Shown: positions 17,326 through 26,003, counted from the stretch's first letter. The stretch: 64,000 bases of DNA from Maritimibacter sp. (GCA_017792445.1 CP051232.1:1612001-1676000), one strand, 5' to 3'. A program made the numbers and translations. Notes: a model not told the origin generated them from the letters alone.

Positions 17326-18195
17326 CTAGCTCTGGCGGGCGATAACGAAACGGGCCGCCTGCCGCAAGTTCTCTGCCGCCGCACCGAAAGGTTCCAGCGC
17401 CGCCTCGCCGTCCTCGACCAACGCTTTCGCGCGGGCTTTGGCCCCGTCGAGCCCAAGTAGCGAGACGAACGTGGCCTTGCCGGCATCCGCGTCCTTGCCG
17501 ACGCGCTTGCCGGTGGCGGCGGCATCGCCCTCGACATCCAAAATGTCGTCGGCGATCTGGAAGGCAAGGCCGATGGCGCGCGCATAGCGTCGCAGGGGTT
17601 CGGGATCGGACTGACCAAGAATCGCGCCCGCCTCGCAGGACCATTCGATCAGCGCGCCGGTCTTGTTGCCCTGAAGCTCGATGATCTGGTCCAGCGTCAG
17701 CGGAGCCGCGGCGGTCTCGGCGGCAATGTCCTGCGCCTGCCCCAGCACCATGCCGCACGCCCCGGCGGCACGTGCCAGCGTGCCCGTCAGCGCGATGCGC
17801 ACCCAGGCCCCGCCCAGCGCGTCACGCGCCAGCAGTTCGAACGCCAGCGACTGCAACGCATCGCCGACCAGAACGGCGGTCGCCTCGTCCCACTTCACGT
17901 GGACGGTCGGCTGACCGCGCCGCAGGTCGTCGTCATCCATGCAGGGCAGGTCGTCGTGGACAAGGCTGTAAGCGTGCAGCGCCTCGATCGCGGCGGCGGC
18001 GTGGACCGACTGCGCATCGGGGATGCCGAACAGCGACGCGGTCTCCATCACGAGGAAGCCGCGCAAGCCCTTTCCGCCACCAATGGTGTACCGCATGCCG
18101 TTGACGACGGGCATATCCGCCCAGCCGTCCATGGCCGCGCCGAGGCAGGCGTTCACCTGCCGGGCGCATTCCTTCAGCCTGTCGTCGAAACTCAT
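17326..18195 (-). CDS. ispA: Polyprenyl diphosphate synthase (farnesyl/geranyl type)
   Basis: 289 aa, trans-prenyltransferase. The first aspartate-rich motif is [14 protein letters not shown] (near 84-97) and the second is DDILDVEGD (near 222), both required for Mg-diphosphate binding. The length and the position upstream of dxs fit IspA, which condenses IPP with DMAPP/GPP to give FPP; a geranylgeranyl product cannot be excluded from the sequence. The start codon overlaps the xseB stop by 4 nt. Confidence 0.93.
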   Translation of the reverse strand: MSFDDRLKECARQVNACLGAAMDGWADMPVVNGMRYTIGGGKGLRGFLVMETASLFGIPDAQSVHAAAAIEALHAYSLVHDDLPCMDDDDLRRGQPTVHVKWDEATAVLVGDALQSLAFELLARDALGGAWVRIALTGTLARAAGACGMVLGQAQDIAAETAAAPLTLDQIIELQGNKTGALIEWSCEAGAILGQSDPEPLRRYARAIGLAFQIADDILDVEGDAAATGKRVGKDADAGKATFVSLLGLDGAKARAKALVEDGEAALEPFGAAAENLRQAARFVIARQS

Positions 18196-18434
18196 TGCGG
18201 GTCGAACGGAGCCGTCCCCTTCGGCGCGCCGGTCTCATCCAACGTGATGGCCGCGACCTTCTCCTCGGCTTCCTTGAGCTTTTCCTCGCACCGCTTCTTC
18301 AGCGCCGCGCCGCGTTCGTACAAAGCGATGGATTTCTCAAGCTCGACGTCGCCGGATTCCAACTGCCCGACCACGCCTTCGAGTTCGCGCATGGCTTCTT
18401 CGAAACTCATCTCGGAAACGGGCTTGTCGGTCAC
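18192..18434 (-). CDS. xseB: Exodeoxyribonuclease VII small subunit
   Basis: 80 aa. The sequence SFEEAMRELEGVVGQLESGD, followed by VELEKSIALYERGAALKKRCEEKL, is the diagnostic XseB coiled-coil. It partners XseA (not in this window) to degrade single-stranded DNA. It overlaps both neighbours by 4 nt, so translation of the HDAC-like gene, xseB and ispA is coupled. Co-location with ispA and dxs is a common bacterial arrangement. Confidence 0.95.
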   Translation of the reverse strand: MTDKPVSEMSFEEAMRELEGVVGQLESGDVELEKSIALYERGAALKKRCEEKLKEAEEKVAAITLDETGAPKGTAPFDPQ

Positions 18435-19366
18435 TGCGAAAACTCCATCAGGCCATCCACATGCGCCGCCACCCCGGCGGCCAGCGCCTGAAGATCATAT
18501 CCCCCTTCGAGAGTCGAGACCACGCGCCCCCCGGCGACCTGTGCCGCCGTCTCGCAGATTGCCCGCGTGACCCACGCGAAATCCTCGGTCGTCCATTCAA
18601 GCTGCGCCAGCGGATCGGCGGCATCGGCGTCGAAACCGGCCGAGATTATGATCAGCTCGGGCGCGAAACTGCGGACAGCGGGCAGGATCACGTCCCCCCA
18701 GGCGCGGCGCATCTCGGCCCCGCCGCTTCCGGGCGCCAGCGGCACGTTCATCACGTTGCCGGACGCCCCCGTTTCAGAGGCGTCGCCGGTGCCGGGGTAC
18801 AATGGCATTTGGTGGCTGGACGCGAAGAAGGCACGCGGTTCATCCCACAGCAGGTCCTGCGTGCCGTTGCCGTGGTGTACATCGAAATCCAGCACCGCAA
18901 CGCGGGCCAGCCCGTGATGATCCAGCGCCCGCTTGGCCGCGATGGCGGCGTTGCCGAACAGGCAGAAGCCCATCGACCGTGCGGTCTCGGCATGGTGGCC
19001 GGGCGGGCGCATGGCGACGAAGGCGTTGCCAACCTCGCCCGCCAGCACCGCGTCGACCGCAGCGCAGATGCCGCCGACACCGCGCAAGGCAGGCTCTAAA
19101 GAGCCCGCAGAGACATGCGTGTCCGGGTCCAGCGACCGCAGCCCCTTGGCCGGGATCGCCGCCTCGATACCGGCGATGTAGTCTTCGGGATGGCAGCGAA
19201 GGATCTCGGCCCTGTCACCCACCGCCGCCTCGCGCCGGTCGAGCGCGTCGAAGCGGTCGGCGTCCAGCGCCTGCATCACCGCCTCATACCGGGCCACCCG
19301 TTCGGGGTGGCCCGGCGGCGTGTCGTGATCGAGGGATGACGCGTGAGTGAAAAGCGCGGTAACCAT
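18431..19366 (-). CDS. Histone deacetylase superfamily protein (acetylpolyamine/acetoin-type hydrolase)
   Basis: 311 aa zinc amidohydrolase of the HDAC fold. Visible are HPERVARYEAVM at the N-terminus, the active-site pair in RPPGHHAE (near 136-142), the metal ligands in DFDVHHGNGTQ (near 173-183) and a Gly-rich loop LEGGYDLQAL near the C-terminus. Bacterial members hydrolyse acetylated amines such as acetylpolyamines; the substrate here is unknown. The start ATG 19366 is chosen because it gives the family N-terminus. It is the first gene of the operon leading to xseB, ispA and dxs, and is divergent from a secreted protein gene only 28 nt away. Confidence 0.9.
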   Translation of the reverse strand: MVTALFTHASSLDHDTPPGHPERVARYEAVMQALDADRFDALDRREAAVGDRAEILRCHPEDYIAGIEAAIPAKGLRSLDPDTHVSAGSLEPALRGVGGICAAVDAVLAGEVGNAFVAMRPPGHHAETARSMGFCLFGNAAIAAKRALDHHGLARVAVLDFDVHHGNGTQDLLWDEPRAFFASSHQMPLYPGTGDASETGASGNVMNVPLAPGSGGAEMRRAWGDVILPAVRSFAPELIIISAGFDADAADPLAQLEWTTEDFAWVTRAICETAAQVAGGRVVSTLEGGYDLQALAAGVAAHVDGLMEFSQ

Positions 19367-19394
19367 GCTGTGCCCCCAAAGAGAGTGTTCCCCG

Positions 19395-19946
19395 ATGAAA
19401 ACCAGAATTGCCGCCGTCCTTCTAGCCCTTGCCTGTGCCGGCCCCACCGTGGCGCAGGACGTGGTCGACAGCGCGCTGTCCGATCTGAACGGCGACGGGC
19501 TGCGCGAGCGGTTCACGCTGCTGCACTATCCCGGCGCGGATACCGCCGACCTGATCATCGAGGACACCGGCACCGGCCGCATCACCGCGCATGACCTCGT
19601 TCACTCGCCGGATGTTCCGGGCCGCATCGCGTCTGTCGACGTCGCGCCGAACGGGTCGATCCGGGTGCTGTCGATGAACGAGAGCATCGGGCGCAACCGC
19701 TGGCACCAGACGCTGACCATCGCATTTCGCAACGGCGACTACCGGATCGCGGGGCTGACGTTCGAGTATTACGACACGCTGGACATGGATGTGTTCGGCG
19801 GTTGCGATCTGAACTTTCTGAACGGCAAGGGGTTCGCGTGGCACGGGACCCGGAAAAAGACCGCGATCACCCATGACCAGCAGCCGGTCCGCATGGTGGA
19901 CTGGACCGACAGCACCGAGCTTCCGAAGGTCTGCTTCGCGCCCTGA
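19395..19946 (+). CDS. Secreted protein of unknown function
   Basis: 183 aa. A clear Sec signal peptide (MKTRIAAVLLALACAGPTVA, cleavage near 21-22). The mature part reads as a small beta-rich domain; the stretch SALSDLNGDGLRERFTLL looks like an EF-hand/VCBS-type calcium loop (DLNGDG). Two cysteines near the C-terminus could pair. It is divergently transcribed from the HDAC-like operon with only 28 bp between start codons, so their promoters must overlap or lie inside the genes. No specific function is recognised. Confidence 0.75.
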   Translation: MKTRIAAVLLALACAGPTVAQDVVDSALSDLNGDGLRERFTLLHYPGADTADLIIEDTGTGRITAHDLVHSPDVPGRIASVDVAPNGSIRVLSMNESIGRNRWHQTLTIAFRNGDYRIAGLTFEYYDTLDMDVFGGCDLNFLNGKGFAWHGTRKKTAITHDQQPVRMVDWTDSTELPKVCFAP

Positions 19947-20083
19947 CGGGCGTGCCGCACAAATTCTGTGCAGGCGCGCCCCTTCGCCTGTTCGTCGCAA
20001 CCCCGTGACAACGCCTTGATAATCCCCGCGTTGTAAAACGCAGGCGCAGACCGCAACGTGACCGAAAACGCGGGGGACAAGTG

Positions 20084-21487
20084 ATGGCGAACGTCGACAT
20101 GCTGGTGATCGGCTCGGGACCGGCCGGGCGCCGCGCCGCCGTGCAGTCCGCCAAGCTGGGGAAATCCGTGCTTGTGGTGGACAAGGGTCGGCGGCTGGGC
20201 GGCGTGTCGGTCCATACCGGTACGATCCCGTCGAAGACCCTTCGCGAAACGGTGCTGAACCTGTCCGGCTGGCGTGAACGCGGCTTCTACGGGCGCGGGT
20301 ACCGGGTCAAGCAGGACATCACCGCCGGCGACCTGATGCAGCGGCTGCACAAGACGCTGGATCACGAAGTCGAAGTGCTTCAACACCAGTTCATGCGCAA
20401 CATGGTGCAGTCCGCCAGTGGCGAGGCGAAGTTCATCGACCGCAACCGCGTCGAACTGACGGATGACGACGGCGATATCTCTCACGTCTCCTTCGACAAG
20501 GCGCTGATCGCCACCGGCACGCATCCCTTCCGGCCCGATCACGTCCCGTTCGATGAAACCCGCGTGTTCGACAGCGACTCGATCCTCGAGATTCCGCATC
20601 TGCCGCGCAGCATGACCGTGATCGGCGGCGGCGTGATCGGGGTGGAATACGCAACCATCTTCTCGGCGCTCGACGTGCCGGTCACGCTGATCGAGTCGCG
20701 GGAGTCGATCCTGAACTTCGTCGACACAGAAATCGTCGACGATTTCATTCACCAGATGCGGGACCGGGGCATCGTGATCCGGCTGGGCGCGACCGTGGAT
20801 CACATCGAAAAGTCCGACACCGGGATCACCGTCGCGCTGACCGATGGCCGCAAGGTCCGGTCAGAGGTGCTGCTGTTCGCCGCCGGCCGGTCGGGGAGTG
20901 TCGAGGCGCTGAACCTGCCCGCCATCGGGGTCGAACCGGACAAGCGCGGGCGGATCAAGGTGGACCCGAAGACGTTCCAGACCTCGGCCCCGAACATCTA
21001 TGCCGCGGGCGACATCATCGGATTCCCGTCGCTCGCCTCGACCTCGATGGAACAGGGCCGCGTCGCCGCGTGCCACGCCTTCGACGTCGCACCGCCTCCG
21101 GCGCCCGCGACCTTTCCCTATGGCATCTACGCCGTCCCCGAGATTTCCACCGTTGGCCAGTCCGAGGACGAGGTGCGCGCGTCCGGCGTGCCCTATGAAT
21201 GCGGCATCGCCCGCTTCCGCGAAACGTCGCGCGGGCACATCATGGGGGTCGATACCGGATTTCTGAAACTGATCTTCGCGCTCGACACCCGCCGCCTGCT
21301 GGGTGCGCATATCGTGGGTGAGGGCGCGACCGAGCTGATCCATATCGGTCAGGCGGTCATCAACCTTGGCGGCGGCGTCGATTTCTTCGTCGAGAACACG
21401 TTCAACTATCCGACCCTCGCAGAGGCTTACAAGGTCGCGGGGCTGGATGCGTGGAACCGCATGGGACAGCCCGAACCGGGACAGTAA
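20084..21487 (+). CDS. sthA: Si-specific NAD(P)+ transhydrogenase (soluble)
   Basis: 467 aa flavoprotein balancing NADPH and NADH. The N-terminal FAD site is IGSGPAGRRAA and the NAD site IGGGVIGVEYA (near 182). At the position of the redox disulfide of related lipoamide dehydrogenases it has GTIPSKTLRE without cysteines, the diagnostic feature of SthA. GRSGSVEALNL and the C-terminal dimerisation domain with ENTFNYPTLAEAYK follow. The ATG at 20084 is preferred over GTG 20081 because GGGGGAC then sits at normal spacing. It is convergent with a Hint gene. Confidence 0.93.
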   Translation: MANVDMLVIGSGPAGRRAAVQSAKLGKSVLVVDKGRRLGGVSVHTGTIPSKTLRETVLNLSGWRERGFYGRGYRVKQDITAGDLMQRLHKTLDHEVEVLQHQFMRNMVQSASGEAKFIDRNRVELTDDDGDISHVSFDKALIATGTHPFRPDHVPFDETRVFDSDSILEIPHLPRSMTVIGGGVIGVEYATIFSALDVPVTLIESRESILNFVDTEIVDDFIHQMRDRGIVIRLGATVDHIEKSDTGITVALTDGRKVRSEVLLFAAGRSGSVEALNLPAIGVEPDKRGRIKVDPKTFQTSAPNIYAAGDIIGFPSLASTSMEQGRVAACHAFDVAPPPAPATFPYGIYAVPEISTVGQSEDEVRASGVPYECGIARFRETSRGHIMGVDTGFLKLIFALDTRRLLGAHIVGEGATELIHIGQAVINLGGGVDFFVENTFNYPTLAEAYKVAGLDAWNRMGQPEPGQ

Positions 21488-21497
21488 CCGGCCAAGG

Positions 21498-21525
21498 GGC
21501 CGGGCGCCGCTTAGGGCACCCGGCC
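21498..21525. terminator. Bidirectional hairpin between sthA and first Hint gene
   Basis: An 11-bp stem GGCCGGGCGCC / GGCACCCGGCC (21498-21508, 21515-21525; one G-T pair) with a 6-nt loop lies between the convergent stops. Neither side has a strong T-tract, so efficiency is uncertain. A related but imperfect hairpin follows the second Hint gene near 22633-22656. Confidence 0.6.
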
Positions 21526-21531
21526 GAAGTC

Positions 21532-22425
21532 TCAGGCGAACGCCACGTCGGCGGCGTCGAGGCCAAGGCGCGAACGCACCGAAGCCGGCAGCAGGCGCGC
21601 GGAAGAGATGCGCGGCAAGTCGAGTTCGGCGATCGCCGGCTCGTCGCCGTACAGCGCAAGGTATTCGCCGTAGTTGTCGAACGACCGGCGGGCGACGTGG
21701 TCGACGTAGCTTTCGGCCTCGGCACCCTCGGCCAGCAGGATTTCCTGACGGTCCAACTCGATGTGGTAGAACGTGGTGCGCTCTTCCATCTCGGCGACGG
21801 GGACGAAGTCGATATCCGCACCGTTCACCAGCGTCGAAGCGTTGCACAGCGCGCCGTCCAACAGCATCGCGTGATCCGCGGTCACGGTCAGGTCGCGCGC
21901 CGGAACATTATCACCCAGCGAACCGGCACGGAACCGCACCGGGGTCAGGCGTTCGGCGGGGGCGAAGGTCTTGTGAATGGTCGTGTGGCCAACCCATTTC
22001 ACCGCAACGTCGCGGCCGTCCGCCGTGCGCACCATGTCGCCGGTCTTCAGGTCTTCGACGGCGCGCTCGCCTTCGGGCGTCGCGATCATTGTGCAGGCAC
22101 CAAAGCAGGTCACGTCGTAGGTGTAGGGGGACGTGGTGTCGACGGTGAACTCTTGGCCGGGCGTCAGGTCATCTCTGTCTGTGAACAGGTAGTTGTTGCC
22201 GCTGTACTGGGCAACAACGCCGTAATTCGGGATCGTGCCCATCACCGTCCAGCCAGAGACACCCACACCCGCGTCTTCCATGTTGTCGCCAACGGCAGTG
22301 AAATCATCATTGGTGCCGTCTTGCGTATCGGCAAACGTCATATTTATTGAGGCCGAGGAACTGCTAACCGTGAAGGTTCCGCCGCTCAGGGTTCCAGTAA
22401 CGTAGTAGGCTAAAGTCTGAGGCAT
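21532..22425 (-). CDS. Hint (hedgehog/intein)-domain protein, copy 1
   Basis: 297 aa. Residues 1-100 form a variable beta-rich region (VDTTSPYTYDV at its end); from Cys107 (TCFGACTMIATPEGERAVED) starts a Hint_2 module with TGDMVRTADG, the block-B-like TVTADHAMLLDGALCN and a C-terminal extension ending LGLDAADVAFA. Such proteins are abundant in Rhodobacterales and are often linked to secreted or surface proteins; self-processing at Cys107 is possible but unproven. No Sec signal is evident, so a type I route is possible. It has an unusual extra Cys at 111, where copy 2 has Gly. GGAGCAG precedes the ATG. It is a tandem duplicate of 22671-23564. Confidence 0.88.
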   Translation of the reverse strand: MPQTLAYYVTGTLSGGTFTVSSSSASINMTFADTQDGTNDDFTAVGDNMEDAGVGVSGWTVMGTIPNYGVVAQYSGNNYLFTDRDDLTPGQEFTVDTTSPYTYDVTCFGACTMIATPEGERAVEDLKTGDMVRTADGRDVAVKWVGHTTIHKTFAPAERLTPVRFRAGSLGDNVPARDLTVTADHAMLLDGALCNASTLVNGADIDFVPVAEMEERTTFYHIELDRQEILLAEGAEAESYVDHVARRSFDNYGEYLALYGDEPAIAELDLPRISSARLLPASVRSRLGLDAADVAFA

Positions 22426-22670
22426 TATCTCTGCTCCGTGTTATGCTCGCAAGATTCTTGCTAAACACGGCAAACACTTTAACAAGATAAATTTAATGAA
22501 CTTCCCTGAGGTCATCGCCCAGATTGCTTCCAACACGCTTTTGCCGAGGAAAAATCTGGCAAAGCTGGACCGAAACTGCGCGACGAAATCGATCCGGACG
22601 CACACGACGCCTTCCACACTCCAAATGATGAAATGACCGGGCGCCATTCAAGGCACCGGGTCTGAGCATC
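22426..22670. other. AT-rich spacer between the Hint genes
   Basis: The 245-bp gap is distinctly lower in GC than the surroundings, especially at 22441-22510. It holds the promoter/RBS region of copy 1 and the imperfect terminator of copy 2. A 68-codon minus-strand frame crosses it (22441-22647) but has no RBS and no recognisable features. Confidence 0.5.
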
Positions 22671-23564
22671 TCAGGCGAACGCCACGTCGGCGGCGTCGAG
22701 GCCAAGGCGCGAACGCACCGAAGCCGGCAGCAGCCGCGCGGAAGAGATGCGCGGCAGGTCGAGTTCGGCGATCGCCGGCTCGTCGCCGTACAGGGCAAGA
22801 TATTCGCCGTAGTTGTCGAACGTCCGGCGGGCGACGTGGTCGACGTAGCTTTCGGCCTCGGCGCCCTCGGCAAGCAGGATTTCCTGACGCTCAAGCTCGA
22901 CGTGGTAGAACGTGGTGCGCTCTTCCATCTCGGCGACGGGGACGAAGTCGATATCCGCGCCGTTCACCAGCGTCGAAGCGTTGCACAGCGCGCCGTCCAG
23001 CAGCATCGCGTGATCCGCGGTCACGGTCAGGTCGCGCGCCGGGACGTTCTCGCCCAGCGAACCGGCACGGAACCGCACCGGGGTCAGGCGTTCGGCGGGG
23101 GCGAAGGTCTTGTGAATGGTCGTGTGGCCGACCCATTTCACCGCAACGTCGCGACCGTCCGCCGTGCGCACCATGTCGCCGGTCTTCAGGTCTTCAACGG
23201 CGCGCTCGCCGTCGGGCGTCGCGATCATTGTGCCGGCACCAAAGCAGGTCACGTCGTAGGTGTAGGGCGTAACAGTATCGACGGTGAAAGACTGCCCGTC
23301 GGTCAGGCTGTCATTTGCCGAGAAAAGATAGTCAGTGCCGGAAAATTGAAGAACGATACCTACATTCGGAATAGTGCCGACAACTATCCAAGTTTCGATA
23401 CCGGACAGATAGTCTTCAAGCGGGTCACCCACATCGGTAATAAAATCTCCGGCGCCGTCTTGGGTATCGCCGAAGTTATGGTTCTGGGTATTGAAAGTAC
23501 CGGATAGGGTGTATGACGTACCGTCAAAGGTACCGGTATAGTAACCCGGGAAAAGTTGCGACAT
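22671..23564 (-). CDS. Hint (hedgehog/intein)-domain protein, copy 2
   Basis: 297 aa, same length and architecture as copy 1: N-terminal beta-rich segment 1-100 followed by Hint_2 from Cys107 (CFGAGTMIATPDGER). Over residues 101-297 the two proteins differ at only six positions, whereas the first 100 residues are only distantly similar. The 5' third of the gene has visibly lower GC than the Hint part. This copy keeps the usual Gly four residues after the Hint Cys. It is separated from copy 1 by a 245-bp AT-rich gap that contains no convincing gene. Confidence 0.88.
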   Translation of the reverse strand: MSQLFPGYYTGTFDGTSYTLSGTFNTQNHNFGDTQDGAGDFITDVGDPLEDYLSGIETWIVVGTIPNVGIVLQFSGTDYLFSANDSLTDGQSFTVDTVTPYTYDVTCFGAGTMIATPDGERAVEDLKTGDMVRTADGRDVAVKWVGHTTIHKTFAPAERLTPVRFRAGSLGENVPARDLTVTADHAMLLDGALCNASTLVNGADIDFVPVAEMEERTTFYHVELERQEILLAEGAEAESYVDHVARRTFDNYGEYLALYGDEPAIAELDLPRISSARLLPASVRSRLGLDAADVAFA

Positions 23565-23682
23565 TTCTTCTGCTCCTTGTCGTGCAGGGAGCGAACTATT
23601 TCAGTGCTCCCCGCCATGCAAGGCGGGACCTAGCGTGGTTTGATCCATTACAAACGGAATGCCGCAAAACGTGATCGGCGCG

Positions 23683-24387
23683 TCAGTCCGGCGCCAGCAT
23701 GTATCCCGCGCCGCGCACCGTCTGAAGGTATCGCGGCTGTTTCGGGTCTGCCTCCAGCTTGCGGCGCAGACGGGTGATCTGGACGTCCACAGCACGCTCC
23801 TGCGCCTGACCGCGGTCGCGGCCAAGGTCTTCGACCAGCTTGGCGCGGCTGACGGGCTCGCCCGGCTGGGTCGAGAAGATCTTCATCAACTGCGCCTCGG
23901 TCGCGGTCAGGCGGATCGCCTCTTCGCCACGCCACATCTCGCCCCGGTCCACGTCATAGCGGATGTCGCCCAGCTTCAGGAACTTCGGCCCGTCGCCGTT
24001 CTCGGTCGGCGCCGCAGGAACACGGCGCAGGATCGCGTTGATCCGCAACAGCAGTTCCTTGGGCTCGAACGGCTTGGCGAGGTAGTCATCCGCCCCCGCT
24101 TCCAGCCCCGCGATCCGGTCTTCGGTCTCGCCCTTGGCCGTCAGCAGCAGGATCGGAGTGGTGAGGGTCTCTCGCAACGCCCGGGTCAGGGACACGCCGT
24201 CCTCTCCGGGCATCATCACGTCCAGCACCAGCATGTCGAATTCCAGCCCGGCCAGCAGCCGCCGCGCCTGCGCGGCGTCGCGAGCGGCAGACACAAGGAA
24301 GCCGTGCCGTATCAGGAACTTTTGCAACAGGTTCCGTATCCGCTCGTCGTCATCGACGATCAGCAGGTGCGCGTCGGGCGCCGTCAT
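23683..24387 (-). CDS. petR: OmpR-family response regulator (PetR-like)
   Basis: 234 aa. Receiver domain with LLIVDDDERIR at the N-terminus, phospho-acceptor Asp in LVLDVMMPGEDG (near 55), the Thr/Ser switch in ILLLTAKGE and Lys in AKPFEPKELL (near 108). A winged-helix output domain follows from about 130 (LTATEAQLMKIF, AVDVQITRLRRKLE, LQTVRGAGYML). In Rhodobacter capsulatus PetR and PetP regulate growth and bc1 expression; here the gene overlaps the MarR-type petP by 4 nt. No histidine kinase is adjacent, and no petABC genes are in this window. Confidence 0.87.
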   Translation of the reverse strand: MTAPDAHLLIVDDDERIRNLLQKFLIRHGFLVSAARDAAQARRLLAGLEFDMLVLDVMMPGEDGVSLTRALRETLTTPILLLTAKGETEDRIAGLEAGADDYLAKPFEPKELLLRINAILRRVPAAPTENGDGPKFLKLGDIRYDVDRGEMWRGEEAIRLTATEAQLMKIFSTQPGEPVSRAKLVEDLGRDRGQAQERAVDVQITRLRRKLEADPKQPRYLQTVRGAGYMLAPD

Positions 24388-24896
24388 GCGCCAGAGTCCT
24401 TCAGCCGGTTGAAGTGTCGCCGCATATCGGGATCCATCATCGCCTCCAGCACCGTGCGGAAACCTGCGACCGCTTCCGGCCCCGCGTGCCGGAAAGCGTC
24501 GCGCATCCGCGCCCTCTGCGCCGTCGACAGTTCCGCCTCCAGCGCCTCGCCCTTCTCGGTGAGGTACAGGTGCCGCTCGCGCTTGTCACGTGCGCCGATC
24601 CTGCTTTCGACAAGCCCGTCCTCGATCAGCGTCCGAAGCACCCGGTTCAGAGACTGTTTCGTGACCCCCAGAATATGCAGCAGGTTGTTCACCGTGGTTC
24701 CCGGCGCGCGGTTGATGAAGTGGATCGCCCGATGGTGCGCGCGCCCGTATTCCAGATCGTCCAGGATGCGGTCCGGGTCGGCGGTAAAGCCGCGATAGGC
24801 GAAATACATCGCCTCGATCCCTTTGCGAAGCTGTTCGTCCGTCAGGAAAAGGAGACTTTCGCCCCCGGGCGCCGCTGCGCCACCGCCTTCTGCCAT
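24384..24896 (-). CDS. petP: MarR-family regulator (PetP-like)
   Basis: 170 aa winged-helix protein: NNLLHILGVTKQSLNRVLRT is the recognition region, and RIGARDKRERHLYLTEKG the wing. An in-frame ATG exists at 24938, but a convincing promoter (-35 TTGGAA, -10 TAAAAT ending at 24937) overlaps it, so transcription would begin downstream; ATG 24896 is therefore preferred. The gene is coupled to petR by ATGA. MarR proteins usually repress their own promoter through inverted repeats; one lies exactly in the promoter spacer. Confidence 0.83.
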   Translation of the reverse strand: MAEGGGAAAPGGESLLFLTDEQLRKGIEAMYFAYRGFTADPDRILDDLEYGRAHHRAIHFINRAPGTTVNNLLHILGVTKQSLNRVLRTLIEDGLVESRIGARDKRERHLYLTEKGEALEAELSTAQRARMRDAFRHAGPEAVAGFRTVLEAMMDPDMRRHFNRLKDSGA

Positions 24897-24936
24897 AGGT
24901 CCCGTCCGTCGTTCACAATCTGCTCTGTGACTGAGC

Positions 24937-24965
24937 ATTTTATGTCAGCCTTGTTGACATTCCAA
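24937..24965 (-). promoter_or_regulatory. petP promoter with inverted-repeat spacer
   Basis: On the minus strand TTGGAA (24965-24960) and TAAAAT (24942-24937) are separated by exactly 17 bp, and that spacer is the inverted repeat TGTCA-N7-TGACA (ATGTCA/TGACAT when extended, 24942-24960). On the plus strand the same DNA supplies TTGACA (24954-24959) 17 bp before TACCGA, a possible ilvE promoter. A regulator bound here would cover both promoters. Confidence 0.62.
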
Positions 24966-25067
24966 GAGCCGACTGGTACCGAATCGCAGATTTTGCGCAA
25001 CTTTATGTCCGATGCGGACGTATCCAGCGCAATTTCCGAACCGACAGCGCAATGGAAGGATAGAACA

Positions 25068-25937
25068 ATGGCTGGCGCTTACGACGACCGCGATGGCTTC
25101 ATCTGGATGGACGGCAAGCTTGTGCCGTGGCGCGACGCGAACGTACACATTCTGACCCACGCGCTGCACTACGCCTCTTCCGTGTTCGAGGGCGAGCGCT
25201 GCTATAACGGCAAGATTTTCCTTGGCCGCAAGCACTCCGAGCGCCTGATCTTCTCCGGCAGCGAGCTGGACATGCAGATCCCCTACACGGTCGACCAGAT
25301 CGAGGAAGCCAAGTACGCGGTGCTGAAGGCCAATGGCCTGACCGACGCCTACGTGCGCGCCGTCGCATGGCGTGGCGCGGGCGAGGACATGGGCGTGAGC
25401 TCGGCGAAGAACCCGGTCCGCATGGCGGTGGCCGCGTGGGAATGGGGCGCCTACTATGGCGACTCCAAGTTCAAGGGCGCGAAGCTGGACATCTCGAAGT
25501 GGAAGCGTCCCTCGGCCGAGACGATCCCGGTGCATGCGAAAGCGGCGGGTCTGTACATGATCTGCACCGCGTCCAAGCACGCGGCCGAAGCCAAGGGCTG
25601 CTCGGACGCGCTGTTCATGGACTACCGCAACTACGTGGCCGAGGCGACCGGCGCCAACATCTTCTTCGTGAAGGACGGCGAGGTTCACACGCCGCTGGCC
25701 GATTGCTTTCTGAACGGCCTGACCCGCCAGACGGTCATCGGCATGCTGAAGGATCGCCAGGTCAAGGTTCACGAACGGCATATCGAGCCGGGTGAGATGG
25801 AAAGCTTCCAGCAGTGCTGGCTGACAGGCACCGCCGCCGAGGTCACCCCAGTCGGCCAGATCGGCGACTACAACTTTGAAGTCGGCGAACTGACCAAGTC
25901 GATCGCGACGGATTACGAAAAGCTGGTCCGCACCTAA
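25068..25937 (+). CDS. ilvE: Branched-chain amino acid aminotransferase
   Basis: 289 aa PLP enzyme, fold type IV, transaminating valine, leucine and isoleucine with 2-oxoglutarate. Landmarks: HALHYASSVFEGERCYNG at about 28-45, the PLP lysine expected in AETIPVHAKAAGLYM (near 155), and EATGANIFFVKDG followed by LNGLTRQTVIGML, the usual class-IV signature. AAGGA stands 8 nt before ATG 25068; longer in-frame starts upstream would reach into the petP promoter. It is divergent from petP/petR and closed by a strong terminator. Confidence 0.94.
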   Translation: MAGAYDDRDGFIWMDGKLVPWRDANVHILTHALHYASSVFEGERCYNGKIFLGRKHSERLIFSGSELDMQIPYTVDQIEEAKYAVLKANGLTDAYVRAVAWRGAGEDMGVSSAKNPVRMAVAAWEWGAYYGDSKFKGAKLDISKWKRPSAETIPVHAKAAGLYMICTASKHAAEAKGCSDALFMDYRNYVAEATGANIFFVKDGEVHTPLADCFLNGLTRQTVIGMLKDRQVKVHERHIEPGEMESFQQCWLTGTAAEVTPVGQIGDYNFEVGELTKSIATDYEKLVRT

Positions 25938-25962
25938 AACACTGAAGTTTTTACGAAAACAG

Positions 25963-26003
25963 GGCCCCGGCTGCGCGTGACGCCGCCGGGGCCTTGTCAT
26001 TTT
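25963..26003 (+). terminator. Intrinsic terminator of ilvE
   Basis: Stem GGCCCCGGC / GCCGGGGCC (25963-25971, 25985-25993) with a 13-nt loop, followed by TTGTCATTTT. Confidence 0.8.

Noticed and set aside
22441-22647. 68-codon minus-strand frame between the Hint genes
   Set aside because: No RBS, no recognisable features, and it lies in the promoter/terminator space of the flanking genes.
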